DNA of 64,000 nucleotides, from assembly GCA_026874595.1 (NCBI GenBank), contig CM049313.1, positions 72,840,659-72,904,658 on the forward strand, in the 5' to 3' direction. Below are positions 53,608 through 64,000 of this stretch, one piece after another. Position 1 is the stretch's first letter. Each line of letters starts with the position of its first letter. Under the pieces are notes generated by a model, which saw only the letters and a program-made list of their open reading frames with translations, did not search any database and was not told where the DNA came from. The stretch is from Sipunculus nudus. Taxonomy: Eukaryota; Annelida; Sipuncula; Golfingiida; Sipunculidae. The position numbers were made by a program, and so were the translations under genes.

Positions 53608-56600
53608 TGATGACCAAAATTAATAACTCAAAATATTAGAGGCATAGAAATCTAGAAAAAGAGAAGATCTGTATTTAGATGGGCCAAAATGCATAAATGT
53701 GATATTTTATTTTTACAAGAAACCCATGGAACATCAGAAATAGAAAAGCAATGGTGAAATGAGTTGAACGGAAAAGCTGTTGTTTTTAGCCAAGAAAATT
53801 ATTCAAGTAAAAACTATGTTATTTTAATAAGAAAGAACTTAGTGATAGAAGACTTAACACAATTATACAGTTCTCATGACGGCTGATATTGTCATTATAA
53901 GGCTTAAAATAGAAGAGGTAGAATACAAGTTAATCAACATTTATGTTTCAAATAAAGTAGGAAAACAAAATCACTTTTATTTGAGAATTTATAATATAAT
54001 ACCGCAACATATTGACTATACATATAAGAAGTTATCATAGGAGGAGATTTTAATATAATCTTTAATGCAAAATTAGATAAAAATAGGAGGTATGGCTGAC
54101 ATAAGAGAGAGTGTAGAAAAACAAAATTGTAGAATATTTATCACTTCGGATATTTTAAGAATAAAATATCCATCAAAGAAATGCTTTACATGGAGACAAA
54201 CAAATGAGAATATATGTGCTTGACTAGACTACTGGTGGATTTCTAATGCATTACAAGATACAGTAAAAGATGATTTGAAAGAGATTAAAGGAAAAGGATA
54301 TTGGAAAATACACAAAGATCTAATAAATTAGGCTGAATATGAGGAGGGTCTTATTAAAGAAACGGAGGGTTTGGATTAGGAATGTGAATAAGGCAGTTAG
54401 GTATAAACTATAGCAATAAAAAAAAGCGACTTATGTCCTTCGCTCCTGCCTCTTGTTATTTAAGCTTCAATATGTTTTAGTTTTTATTTTCCTTGAAGAT
54501 GTCTCTACATGTGCCAATGCCTCTGTTTTAGTTTTTATTGTCCCCTGAAGATGTCTCTTCATGTCATAATTTTTTTTGTGAATTGGGAACTTTAGGGAAT
54601 TTTTTGTTTGGTTTGGAGCTGGTGATAATAAATTTTCAGACAGACACTCCAAAACCAATCCAATCAAGGTATGCATGAGAGAAATCAGTGACCCAAATTT
54701 GATTGAAATCGGATAATATTTAGGAAAGTTATCGCACAGAAACGAAAACCTTATGGACGGACAGACAGACAAAAGCAAATCAATGTCCCTTTTCCGCGAA
54801 TGCGGGGGAAAAAGAGCTAAGGAAAAAAGGTCCAAAGAAGAGTCCATTAAATATATATTGAAGTTACTGCAGGACATATTAGATAACTCTGATACCCATC
54901 AAAAGGAAGCTTTAAAGGATGAATTTATTTCTATGAAAACAACTAGATGATATAGGCAATTATAAAACACAGGGATGTATGCTTTGGTAATAAAATTAGA
55001 TGGTTCGAATATGGAGAAACAATTCAAAGAATTTTCTTAACTTAGAGAAATATAACAGTGGATTAAATTGCATGAGAAAACTTAAGCTATCACCAGGAAA
55101 ATCTATTACTGATGCTAAAAATTTTTGAGAAAGGCAAAGGGAATTTTTATCAACAATTATAATCTTCTCAAACAGTCAAGACACAGATGCATTAAAATTA
55201 CCTGTATTATCTAATTAAAATTACCTGTATTATCTAATCAATCTCAGAACTCATAAATAAACCTATTACAGGAGAAGAATTTTATTTGACCCTTAAAACA
55301 TTTGCTAAAGATAAAAGCCCTGAATTGACTGGATATCCTCTGAATCTGTAATAAATTTTGGCCTCTGTTTGGAACATTAATGGTAGCATGGTTCAATATA
55401 GCTTTCCAAGAAGGAAGGAGAGTTTTCTACCTCGCACCAACAAGGTGTGATTACATTAATTGATAAAAAGAATGACGGACATTATTTAAAAAATGGAGAC
55501 CTATACAATAATTACAACAGATTTCAAAATGTTATCAAAAACAGTATCCATTAGACTACAAAAAATCTGCCAGATACTATAAGTAATAGTCAAACAGGAT
55601 ACTTTCAAGGTAAACAAGATACATTCAGAATTGTTACAATACACAAGAATAAAATATATTCCGGGATTATTAATTAAAATAGATTTTGAAAATGCATTTA
55701 ACTCAGTAGAATGGAATGTTATGATAGTAGTGTTAGGAAAGTACAATTTTAATCGTCATTTATAAACTTAAGTATTTATATAATAACATTGAAAGTTGTT
55801 ATATAAATAAAGGCGTTACATCTTGATATTTTTAGGTGGGAAGAGGTGCATTCTTTGACCATATCTGTTTGTATTAGCCGCTGAACTTATGACAGATTAT
55901 ATAAGGAGATAATTGAATAAAGGTCTCCAATCATCATTTTAAGTTACTACAATATGCAGACAAAACTGAAGTAATAGTTAACGATTTGAGATATGCTGAA
56001 CATTACGTTAAATGTATTCAAACGTACGGGTCTTCAAGTGGGTTAAAATTAAATTAAAAATTTTGCGAGGGGATTTGGGTCAGTCAGAATAGGAATGATG
56101 TACACAAGCCATATGGGATTAAGTGGCCGAGTTTTCTGTTAAGCTTTTAGCAATAGGCTTATACAAATATGTAATACCACAATATACTTCAAACCTATTT
56201 ATGAAATAGGAATTAACACAGGACTTGAAATGTTTAATTAAACAGGCAAGGTAATACCATTCACATTTTTTGTTGAAAAAGTATTGTCGGAAATATTTTT
56301 CTTTTATAAAGATGGTATGCCTTGGTTGCCAAGTTTAGTGTCAAGGGGCAAAATGAAAACCGTGGATTCACTTTCCTTTTTATTTTATGGTTATGGTTTT
56401 AAAGATTTGGTTGGAACCATGTTTGCTTGTTTTATAAAAAAAAGATGAAGGAGCATTTCTGTCTCAAGTAACGACAAATGTTCCGGGTGTAGAAGTTGAC
56501 TATCAGGAAATTTATATGCTTCCTTTAAGAACATGTAGGGAACTGAGTCTAAAGTTTTCCGGTGTAAACTTTAAAATAATAGCTTAGTAAATAGTTACTG

Positions 56601-57170
56601 GTTACACAAATGGAACATCAAAGATTCTAATTTATGTACATTATGTAATTTAGAACCAGAGAATTTACTGCACTTATTCTGGACTTGCTGCAAGGTTAAA
56701 ATAAACTATCAGCAGTTATTGACAATTGGAGTAAACAAAAAGGATTTGATATTGTTATAAATTTAACGACGGTTTTTTATGTTGGTGTAATATGGGGACC
56801 TGTCCTAAGAAACTTCATGTTTTAGATAGTCAAACAATATTTAAATCAGACATGGAATAGACGAGAATGTCCATCGTTAGGAAAAGCTCGATATGAAATA
56901 TGGAAATAGAGTACATGCTAGTACAAAAATCAATAACGTTTCTCTATTTTATGAAAGATTGGGAGAATACAGTCTCAGGAGAAATTTAAATAATTATGCA
57001 CGAGATGAGAATTGATTTGTACATTATTATTAGTCAATAACATTTATCTTTATTAATTTAGCTAGTAAACGCATATGTACAGATTATATAGTCAGGAATA
57101 TTGTGAGACAGCAAATCATTAACATTTAATTCATTGTATACTGTTATTGACAATAAAAATGATTAAAAAA
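53608..57170 (+). mobile_element. Decayed L1/Tx1-like LINE (EN-RT-zinc knuckle)
   Basis: Translated pieces in shifting + strand frames follow the ORF2 order of an L1-type non-LTR element. First is the endonuclease start (LFLQETHGTSEIEK, near 53710) and GGDFNIIF (near 54040). Next come the linker with LDGSNMEKQFKEF (near 54995) and reverse transcriptase blocks: LIKIDFENAFNSVEW near 55672 and QYADKTEV near 55950, where YADD has become YADK. Last is a C-terminal CTLC ... ENLLHLFWTCC zinc knuckle (56632-56690). Many stops and frame changes make it dead. The 3' end is an AATAAAAATGATTAAAAAA-type tail at about 57150-57170. No ORF1 was identified. Confidence 0.85.
54395..54800. mobile_element. Nested insertion inside the LINE
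   Basis: LINE-like translation stops near 54390 (WKIHKDLIN ... EEGLIKETEG) and resumes near 54805 (EKRSKEESIKYILKLLQDI). The stretch between reads as non-coding repeat with two 'gaagatgtctct-catgt' words (54497 and 54546) and a GACGGACAGACAGAC tail at 54755-54769. Such tails mark other repeats in this window. Limits are approximate. Confidence 0.5.
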
Positions 57171-58842
57171 GTATATAATTTTCAGATTCCAAATAAATAC
57201 GTCTTGAGAACTAATGTGCCATTTTTATTTTGTTTTACCTCAACTGCTTAAATTCATCAAAACAACAAGAAATACATATTCTCAATTAACACGGCTATAT
57301 TTATTTAATCAATATTTAATTGTATACTAGACATTAGAGAAGTTTTTTTGTAATTTTTTTTAGTTTTAAAGTTATTAGCATAAACGCAAAAATAAATACC
57401 TTAAAATTTGCCAAACTTTGTCCGTGGCACAATTTCTCCTGTAACAACTGTCAATTAAATAAACACAGCATGTACAAAAAAGGATTTACTTTTGCTGAAA
57501 TTTGAAACTAAAAGCTAAAAACTGGTTTATTTGTGCAGTTTTTAGGCTATATTGTATTCACTTGCATTGTCAAGCTCCTGCCAGGCCTTGTCAAGCTCCA
57601 GGCAGCCCACTTCTGGTCACTCGAGGTCAATGAGTAAGGGGGGGGGGGCATCCCGGCTGTCACAGGTGTACAGGTATTTTCATAACACCCCCCAGTCCCC
57701 CCATCCCCGACACACACAGCAATATACGCCAAGTATAATGCAAAAATTGTTATTGTTTGAGCTGTATTTCCTGTATTGTAAAGCTGTTTCCTTTCTAATA
57801 TACAAATCTTTTCTTGAAAAGTAATTTAAGGCGTAACCCAGAAGACATCATGTGGTGGTAATGTCGCCTTTTTAAGAAATTTATTTCCTGATAAATAATT
57901 TTGACAAATTAATTTTACAAAATATAATCAAACCCATCAGTATTAATAATTTGATAATATATGAGCCAAATAAAGGGTAAATAATGATGCAGTTTATAAT
58001 TCTGAATCAAGTTATATTTTCAGATATTTATTATTAGCATAATTACAAAATATTTTTTTGTGAAAAAATACATCTCTATGGATATTCTTATATGATCAAA
58101 ATTAAGAATAAATGATCATGCGTTTGAGAATTGATAATCAACTTATATATTCAGATATATATGTTATATTGCAAATGTATAAAATTTATGATGTATAAAA
58201 ATATCAGGATCTTATGCAAACATTTTTTAATTATTATCCTGCCTCAGCAAAACTGGAAATAAAATGTCCAGCTTTGTGAGTCTATCCCTCTATTATTTTA
58301 AATTTTAATCATTATGAACCCACATTTTATCCTTGGGGCACTGTTGAATTCAATTCCATATCTTGTATGTACATGCAGATTTGTACCGCCCCCAATATGA
58401 TTAAAATAATTAAATATATGTGTATGCATCATTTGACATGGTATGAGCCAAAGAATATTTAAATAATAATGTTATTTAATATGATGCAATTAACATATTT
58501 TTATTTAAAGCCAAATTTGTGGAATGTAAACCTTAAAAAATGAATACGTTGAAAAAAATAATATGTAATGCAAATATGTGTTAATTATTCTGCTGTTAAA
58601 ATTCTATATGCTGGTAAAAATAAAAAACATGAACTTATTATTCCCCTGCATCAGGAAAAGGTGAAATTAAGTGATCAGTTTGTTCCGATCATCTGCTGTT
58701 TTTCCATCTGTAAATATTTCATATGAAACACTTTACAGCAAAAAACCTGATGGGGTTTTTCATGCTTATCATTTGTTTGGCAGTCATATATAGAGTCATA
58801 TCACCAATAACAGAGCCATTAATTTCTACTTAGCTTTTCAAA

Positions 58843-58847
<5 letters not shown>
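57171..58847. other. Non-coding, no gene seen
   Basis: AT-rich, with one G-run near 57639. No coding or RNA gene was recognised. Confidence 0.45.
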
Positions 58848-58895
<48 letters not shown>

Positions 58896-58899
58896 ATAT

Positions 58900-58954
<55 letters not shown>
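58848..58954. repeat. (AT)n microsatellite, interrupted
   Basis: Long AT tract with one AAAG interruption near 58892. Confidence 0.95.
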
Positions 58955-58958
<4 letters not shown>

Positions 58959-59364
58959 AGATAACAATAGAAATAAGTATATTTTGAAGTTGTTAGAATA
59001 TTCTTTTTTTGGGGGGGGGGGGGGCAAAAACTAGCATGTTGATAGATTATGCTAATACTTTGCATTGACTGCCGGACATGAACACTTGTTTGTCTTATGT
59101 GTCAACCACATACTAGTATACAGAGCGTATTAGGGCGAGAATTAGGCCCTGGGCATTATCTTGTATGCGCCTCAAATTTAATACTGTATTTACTTCACAA
59201 CGGTCCGAAGGCGTCTAAACCAAAAAGTAGATAAGAAATTATACTAATATTATTATTGGTTGATTCAAGTTTCATGAGAGTACACTTTAATAAACAGGTA
59301 ACAAACTTTTGATCTTGTTTTCGGTCTTCAAATGGTACAAGTATATTGAAGTAGGCTAAGTCTG

Positions 59365-59366
<2 letters not shown>

Positions 59367-59427
<61 letters not shown>

Positions 59428-59431
59428 AACT

Positions 59432-59476
<45 letters not shown>
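59367..59476. repeat. (AT)n microsatellite, two blocks
   Basis: Two AT tracts separated by GCAAACTT near 59425. They are followed by a C-run at about 59483 and a repeated CCCGCTCTCCTC word. Confidence 0.95.
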
Positions 59477-59478
<2 letters not shown>

Positions 59479-60623
59479 AACACCCCCCCCCCCCCAGCCC
59501 CGCTCTCCTCCCCGCTCTCCTCCCCCGCCCCGGCCCGATAATGTATATGTTATATACACACAAGTATTTAGCAGAGTCATCCTACTCAGCAATCAGTGGC
59601 TGGTATTAGCGTATTACAGACAGTTTGTTAGTTCCATATTCGACAAACCCGGAACAGTTGAGACGGGGGGGGGGGGAGATTTGACATTAAATTTGAGTAT
59701 TTAATGTATATATACTGATATTTCTGTAAGTTCTTTGCGATGTGTTAACACACATACACACTTGGGAAATAAAAAAGAACACAATTTGGACTTTAAGAAT
59801 GATTTCAATTGCATGTCAGAAATTATTATTCGATAAAAGTGATGTATATGTATTTTTATACATACACAGTACGTTGCACTTAATATCGTCATGGGGTGTT
59901 TGATTCTGATAACATAACATATCATGGAGTTATGACGGGCTGGGTTCATAGGTTATCTTTATTTCTTGCCTACGCCATGCGGGTATGCGTTGATCTCCTT
60001 TCGTGTGTGTGTTTGTGTGTATTCGTTACATAACGCAATCATGAACTGGACCTAATGAAACTCAGAGCATTCAGGAATAGGCTAATGAAGAATCAATTAG
60101 AGTTTGGTGTAGATCCGGTCATGATCCGGATTGAGGAACGCCATCAAGACATATTTACAAACGTACACCTATAACCATAAGAACCTGGGATTATGTGGCA
60201 ATAATTTAACAGCGGCTGTGGGACTCCTTCCCTACAAATGGCGGAGGTTTGCATTAATTGGAGTGCATATGACTAGTTATTGTACCGGGAGTCGTTTTTT
60301 TATTATTACTTTGCCCTTCCTGTAGAAGTGGAGGTTTTAAGCCACGGCGCTTCTATGTTAATTGATCTTACGTCAAAGGATGCACGGAATCTGTTTTACG
60401 GCTATCATGTCAGTTTCATATTGCTGACGGAACATCATAGTAAATTATAAGGACCCCACAAACTAATAATCAAGCGTTCTGCGTCAGCACCTACAGATAT
60501 ATAAGGTCTAAATACGAAGCAGCTGTAAGCCAAGGCACTGGGATCATCAGTGGAAGACGATTTTAAATCTTATGGTTTAGAGTGTATTTATGTATAAACA
60601 TGAATATCATGAATGAAAATAAG

Positions 60624-60690
60624 TATATATATATACATGTATATATATATATATATAGATATATAGATATATAGATATATAGATATATAT
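60624..60690. repeat. (AT)n / (ATAG)n tract
   Basis: An AT tract passes into ATATAGAT units (60650-60685). Confidence 0.9.
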
Positions 60691-60772
60691 ACAATTGTTC
60701 ATTCTAGGCTGTTTGCAATTCACTGATGCCAAAGTGCTCAATGGTATAACCAGAGCGTATAAATATATATGC

Positions 60773-60893
60773 CATGTGTAAGGAATCGATTGTAAGCATC
60801 GTGTAGATTAATTAGTTTCGTACCGTCGTACGGCACTCTTCATACCGTTCTAATTAGTCAACACGATGCTTACAATCGTTTGATTCCTTACAC

Positions 60894-60896
<3 letters not shown>
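60773..60896. repeat. 124-bp inverted repeat (long hairpin)
   Basis: The left arm (60773-60821) contains TGTGTAAGGAATC, GATTGTAAGCATCGTGT and TAATTAG. The right arm on the minus strand (60896-60851) reads the same blocks in order, with a 3-base difference (AAA) between the first two. The centre contains CGTACCGTCGTACG, itself nearly palindromic. Both sides abut AT tracts. Confidence 0.85.

Positions 60897-60961
<65 letters not shown>
60897..60961. repeat. (AT)n microsatellite
   Basis: AT tract with one AAAT interruption, directly beside the hairpin. Confidence 0.95.
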
Positions 60962-61541
60962 ATGAAATATATATAGAGAGAATGAAAGTAAGTAAAAATG
61001 TATATACCAGATACAATAATAGGGTGTATATAGCTTTGATATGGGTGCTACATGTAATTTACACATTTTCATAAAAGTTTTTCAGTTTATAATACTTTAA
61101 TAGGAATAAAACGTACAGAAAACAATTTTAATTGCACAAGATAGGAATAACAATTGCACATTTTCCATTTTCCACTGCATATATATGGGTCAACTGCACG
61201 GCAAATATACCCTCAGAACATCGTCGCGTGAGGAGAAGAGATATTCTGAGGTCTGTTACGGATAATAAGGCTAGTATAGTGACAAGTTATTTAACAGAGA
61301 TGTCAGCACCATTATAGCGTTTTGCAGATATGGCACCCAATATCGATGACCTTCGTCTGAAAATGTTAAAGCAGCAATATAGTTAGAAAATTGTTTTGGG
61401 CTTTACGGCTAGCAGTGAGATTTGTATCCTGTACGCATTATTAGGAAACAAAGATGTGCACTTTTGTCGCAATCGTTTTTAAGAATACAATTCTTCATTA
61501 AAATTTATTATATATGATACATCTGATATATAGTGTCAAAT

Positions 61542-61544
<3 letters not shown>

Positions 61545-61612
<68 letters not shown>
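61545..61612. repeat. (AT)n microsatellite
   Basis: AT tract with one G interruption near 61587. Confidence 0.95.
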
Positions 61613-63039
61613 CAGCAATATTGCATTATACAAGACAACCGTGGGTATCGGAGCATTAAGTTGTGTCGAAATTTATCCATACATAAGGTTTCGATAAAGC
61701 TTAACTAAAAAAAACACGAAATATTGAGGGCAATTTAAACGTTGTTAATTAGCTCCATTCGGCCCTATTCAAAAACCGAATCCTTCAAAACCAAATCGAG
61801 TTTAGCATGTCAGATCAGCATGAAATAAAAGCATCTGGATCAAACATGATCTAGATCTATAGAGTATATGGTTTTTGGAGTGTTACAGGAGTACTAAAGG
61901 GATGATTAGTTTTATAAAGATGTTTAAATGATTCAGATTGAGTGCTCCTTTGATATGAGACTGAGTGGTCTGAAGTCAAAAATGTACATGATATACAAGT
62001 ATCTACATCTCCACATATGGAAACTATGAATAGAGAGAAAATGTTTTTACATTGAAACAGATTTTCCCTAGAATGGCATTTTGCGCTGAATTTTAATAAA
62101 AGCCTCCTATTAAGCTTGTTACTTTAATGGATTTGAGAATATTTTTTAATATGTACGTCTACCTTTTCATTCCTTTCAATGGCAGATAAAGGACAAATCT
62201 TTATTTTCTACGTTTTAAATGATTTATGAAAATAATACTGATTCAATTTATATTACAAAGTAAAATGATAATAACTAGCTGCTCCCGTGGAAAATCCACG
62301 GCTCTACTGGTGTATATTTTTTGTAATTAGCTGATAGGAAGCAAATGACGCATATTTTAATCCTAAGGTTTTTTTCAGGAACTTTTGTCATGTGTTTCAC
62401 TTATATGATATAAAGATTTCTTCTGCTAGTATTCCCCAGGAACACCCTTCCCCGAAATATCAACATAGAAAGAAAAATTATTCTATTCCAGAAATCTCAC
62501 CAAAACAAATTTGGAAAGAGACGTGAGGCATATACAGGATGTACGAATTATTAAGTGAGAAGTTTTTTTTCCGATAAAAACAAAGATCCGACAGCTTCAT
62601 TGCTTGGGAAATATCGTAGGTGTAATGATTGTATAAAGAAGCATTCCACCGTGAAATTATATGAAATATGCTTTGTAGTATTTGAAGCTCAGGCGACATC
62701 GTGAAACACGATGTTTCTTCAGTGTAGTCAGTTGAGGGTATAGTGTAAGGCATGTTAAAAGACACATGCGTTATTTGTATACATATACATATGTCGTTGA
62801 AGTCTCTTGTACGAGAAATGTATAGCTGCCAATGTGAAAAGTTAGGCCCAGAAAAATATATTCCAACAGTATTAAATTTTCGGTTTAAGTACTGTAAATT
62901 GTCATGAATAGGCAGGTCTGATGAAAAATTGACATCTCTCCCAGATAAAAAGAAAGCAGGTTGATCCGGTTCGATGAAAGCATTTAACAAAGATAACACT
63001 TCAGCCTTGGTTCCTTGCATTGTCATTCAGCAAATTAAT
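61613..63039. other. Non-coding, no recognised gene
   Basis: A 182-codon open frame on the minus strand (63026-62478) has no recognisable family resemblance. It is unusually long for this AT-rich sequence, but I cannot support it as a gene. The rest is plain AT-rich sequence. Confidence 0.35.
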
Positions 63040-63950
63040 GCAAAATGTAATGTACAGATTTTGCTGAAATTTTGTAGAGGGGTAGAGTAAAACTGCATCC
63101 GTAATCCATTACATTTTTGGAGGTAATCGGAATCACCATATATTTTTTCTTAAGTGCCATAATCACAAATCCACAAAGATTTAATTAAGGGCCTATTCCT
63201 TAGTCCCCGAGTATGCAATTCGTATGCAGTTGTTCTGCCACTCGCCTGGTAAATACCGTGCTTCTGAAACATGACAAAGTTTTACATGAAACATGCACGT
63301 ATGAACGAACGACTGATTAGTTGATTTTGGCGGGGGTTTCAAAGTCCCCAAAAGACTGAAGACTCCTAGTAGTGCGTGCAATGCCCCCTCGGGCTTCCTT
63401 TTGAAAAAAAAACTTATTTAAAAAAACCCATTAATCGGCCAACTATCAAAACCATGTAAAAAAATCAACATACCTACATGTAAACCTATAAAACGGTGAT
63501 CGTGTAAAGGGTCTCAGCTCTTTGTGTCTACTCAACGGAAAAGTGCCCCCTATTAAAAGATTCATGTGGACATGTATTCATGTTTGCTTGAATTTAAAAT
63601 CTTTACTTCCTTTTGACAGAGTAAAATTCCTTAACAGGCGATATAATGGTAATGGGGTCCAGTCGGGGTTACAGGTCGCCTCCTGAAAAAGCATGACAGG
63701 CGAAAAATGTTTTGCTGAACATTTGTAGAGGGTTAGGGAAAAGACATATCAATAGTCCATTTCATTTTGGAGGTAATAAGAATCACCATAATATATATAT
63801 TTTCTTATAAACCATTATGACAAAGGACCATTCCTTTGTCCCCGTGTGGAAGCCACCCTTTCGTATTTATTTGTTCTGCCATTCGCAAGGTGAACTCGTG
63901 TTACTGAAACATGACAGTGTTAACACATGAAACGCTAACACGTGAACACA
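63040..63950 (+). repeat. Direct repeat pair, ~240 bp each
   Basis: 63055-63310 and 63709-63950 share, in order, 'ttttgctgaa', 'tttgtagaggg', 'ttggaggtaat', 'aatcaccata', 'ttccttagtcccc' or a variant, 'ttgttctgccaytcgc', and 'ctgaaacatgaca'. The spacing between copies is ~655 bp. No gene was recognised in either. Confidence 0.8.
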
Positions 63951-64000
63951 TTGTTGATATCATTGTTGGAGGTCTGTACACCCTGACACACTGTAGTTTA

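Noticed and set aside
58838-59065. Tyr-Ile repeat proteins from AT tracts (also near 59.3, 60.9 and 24.4 kb)
   Set aside because: Translations of (AT)n microsatellites.
62478-63026. 182-codon minus-strand open frame
   Set aside because: Its length is notable, but no domain, splice context or family resemblance was seen, so it is not listed as a gene.

Overview
This is an AT-rich eukaryotic (animal) genomic window. It has spliced genes with GT-AG introns, long non-coding stretches, many (AT)n tracts and several families of dispersed repeats and transposon remnants. The gene content and repeat style suggest a marine invertebrate, probably a lophotrochozoan such as a mollusc. That assignment is inference; nothing in the window fixes the species.

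Layout. 1-6.9 kb holds the last four coding exons and the 3' UTR of a NEDD4-family HECT ubiquitin ligase on the + strand, with a minisatellite in or just beyond the UTR. 6.9-13 kb is non-coding, with a dispersed repeat and a regularly spaced cluster of GAATATTC palindromes. 13.5-30.7 kb holds two convergent, multi-exon, decayed genes: a RecQ-like SF2 helicase (+) and a DUF6589-family protein with embedded PHD-like zinc fingers (-). Both carry frameshifts or in-frame stops. I read them as the two genes of one old DNA transposon (compare AcademH-type elements), which is inference. 32-44 kb is a repeat mosaic. It contains a 280-bp tandem array, a family built on a GGTGGCGCCACC palindrome, a 736-bp insertion with a 9-bp target duplication, and an inverted copy of the NEDD4 terminal exon lying between 220-bp direct repeats. 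44.0-46.1 kb looks like a hAT-like element with tips rich in the GAGTAC motif.

47.4-51.7 kb is the most striking locus. It is an uninterrupted, intron-free stretch encoding a two-module non-ribosomal peptide synthetase (partial A - PCP - C - A - PCP). Its reading frame is broken at three points, two of them homopolymer runs. Its 3' end, including the stop codon, is tandemly duplicated. 53.6-57.2 kb is a decayed L1/Tx1-like LINE with a nested insertion. 57-64 kb is non-coding, with long AT tracts, a 124-bp near-perfect hairpin and a direct-repeat pair at the end.

Apart from the NEDD4-like ligase, every gene-like region here is broken, mobile or unusual for an animal genome. Exon limits were read by eye from splice consensus and protein similarity recalled from memory. 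No search was run.
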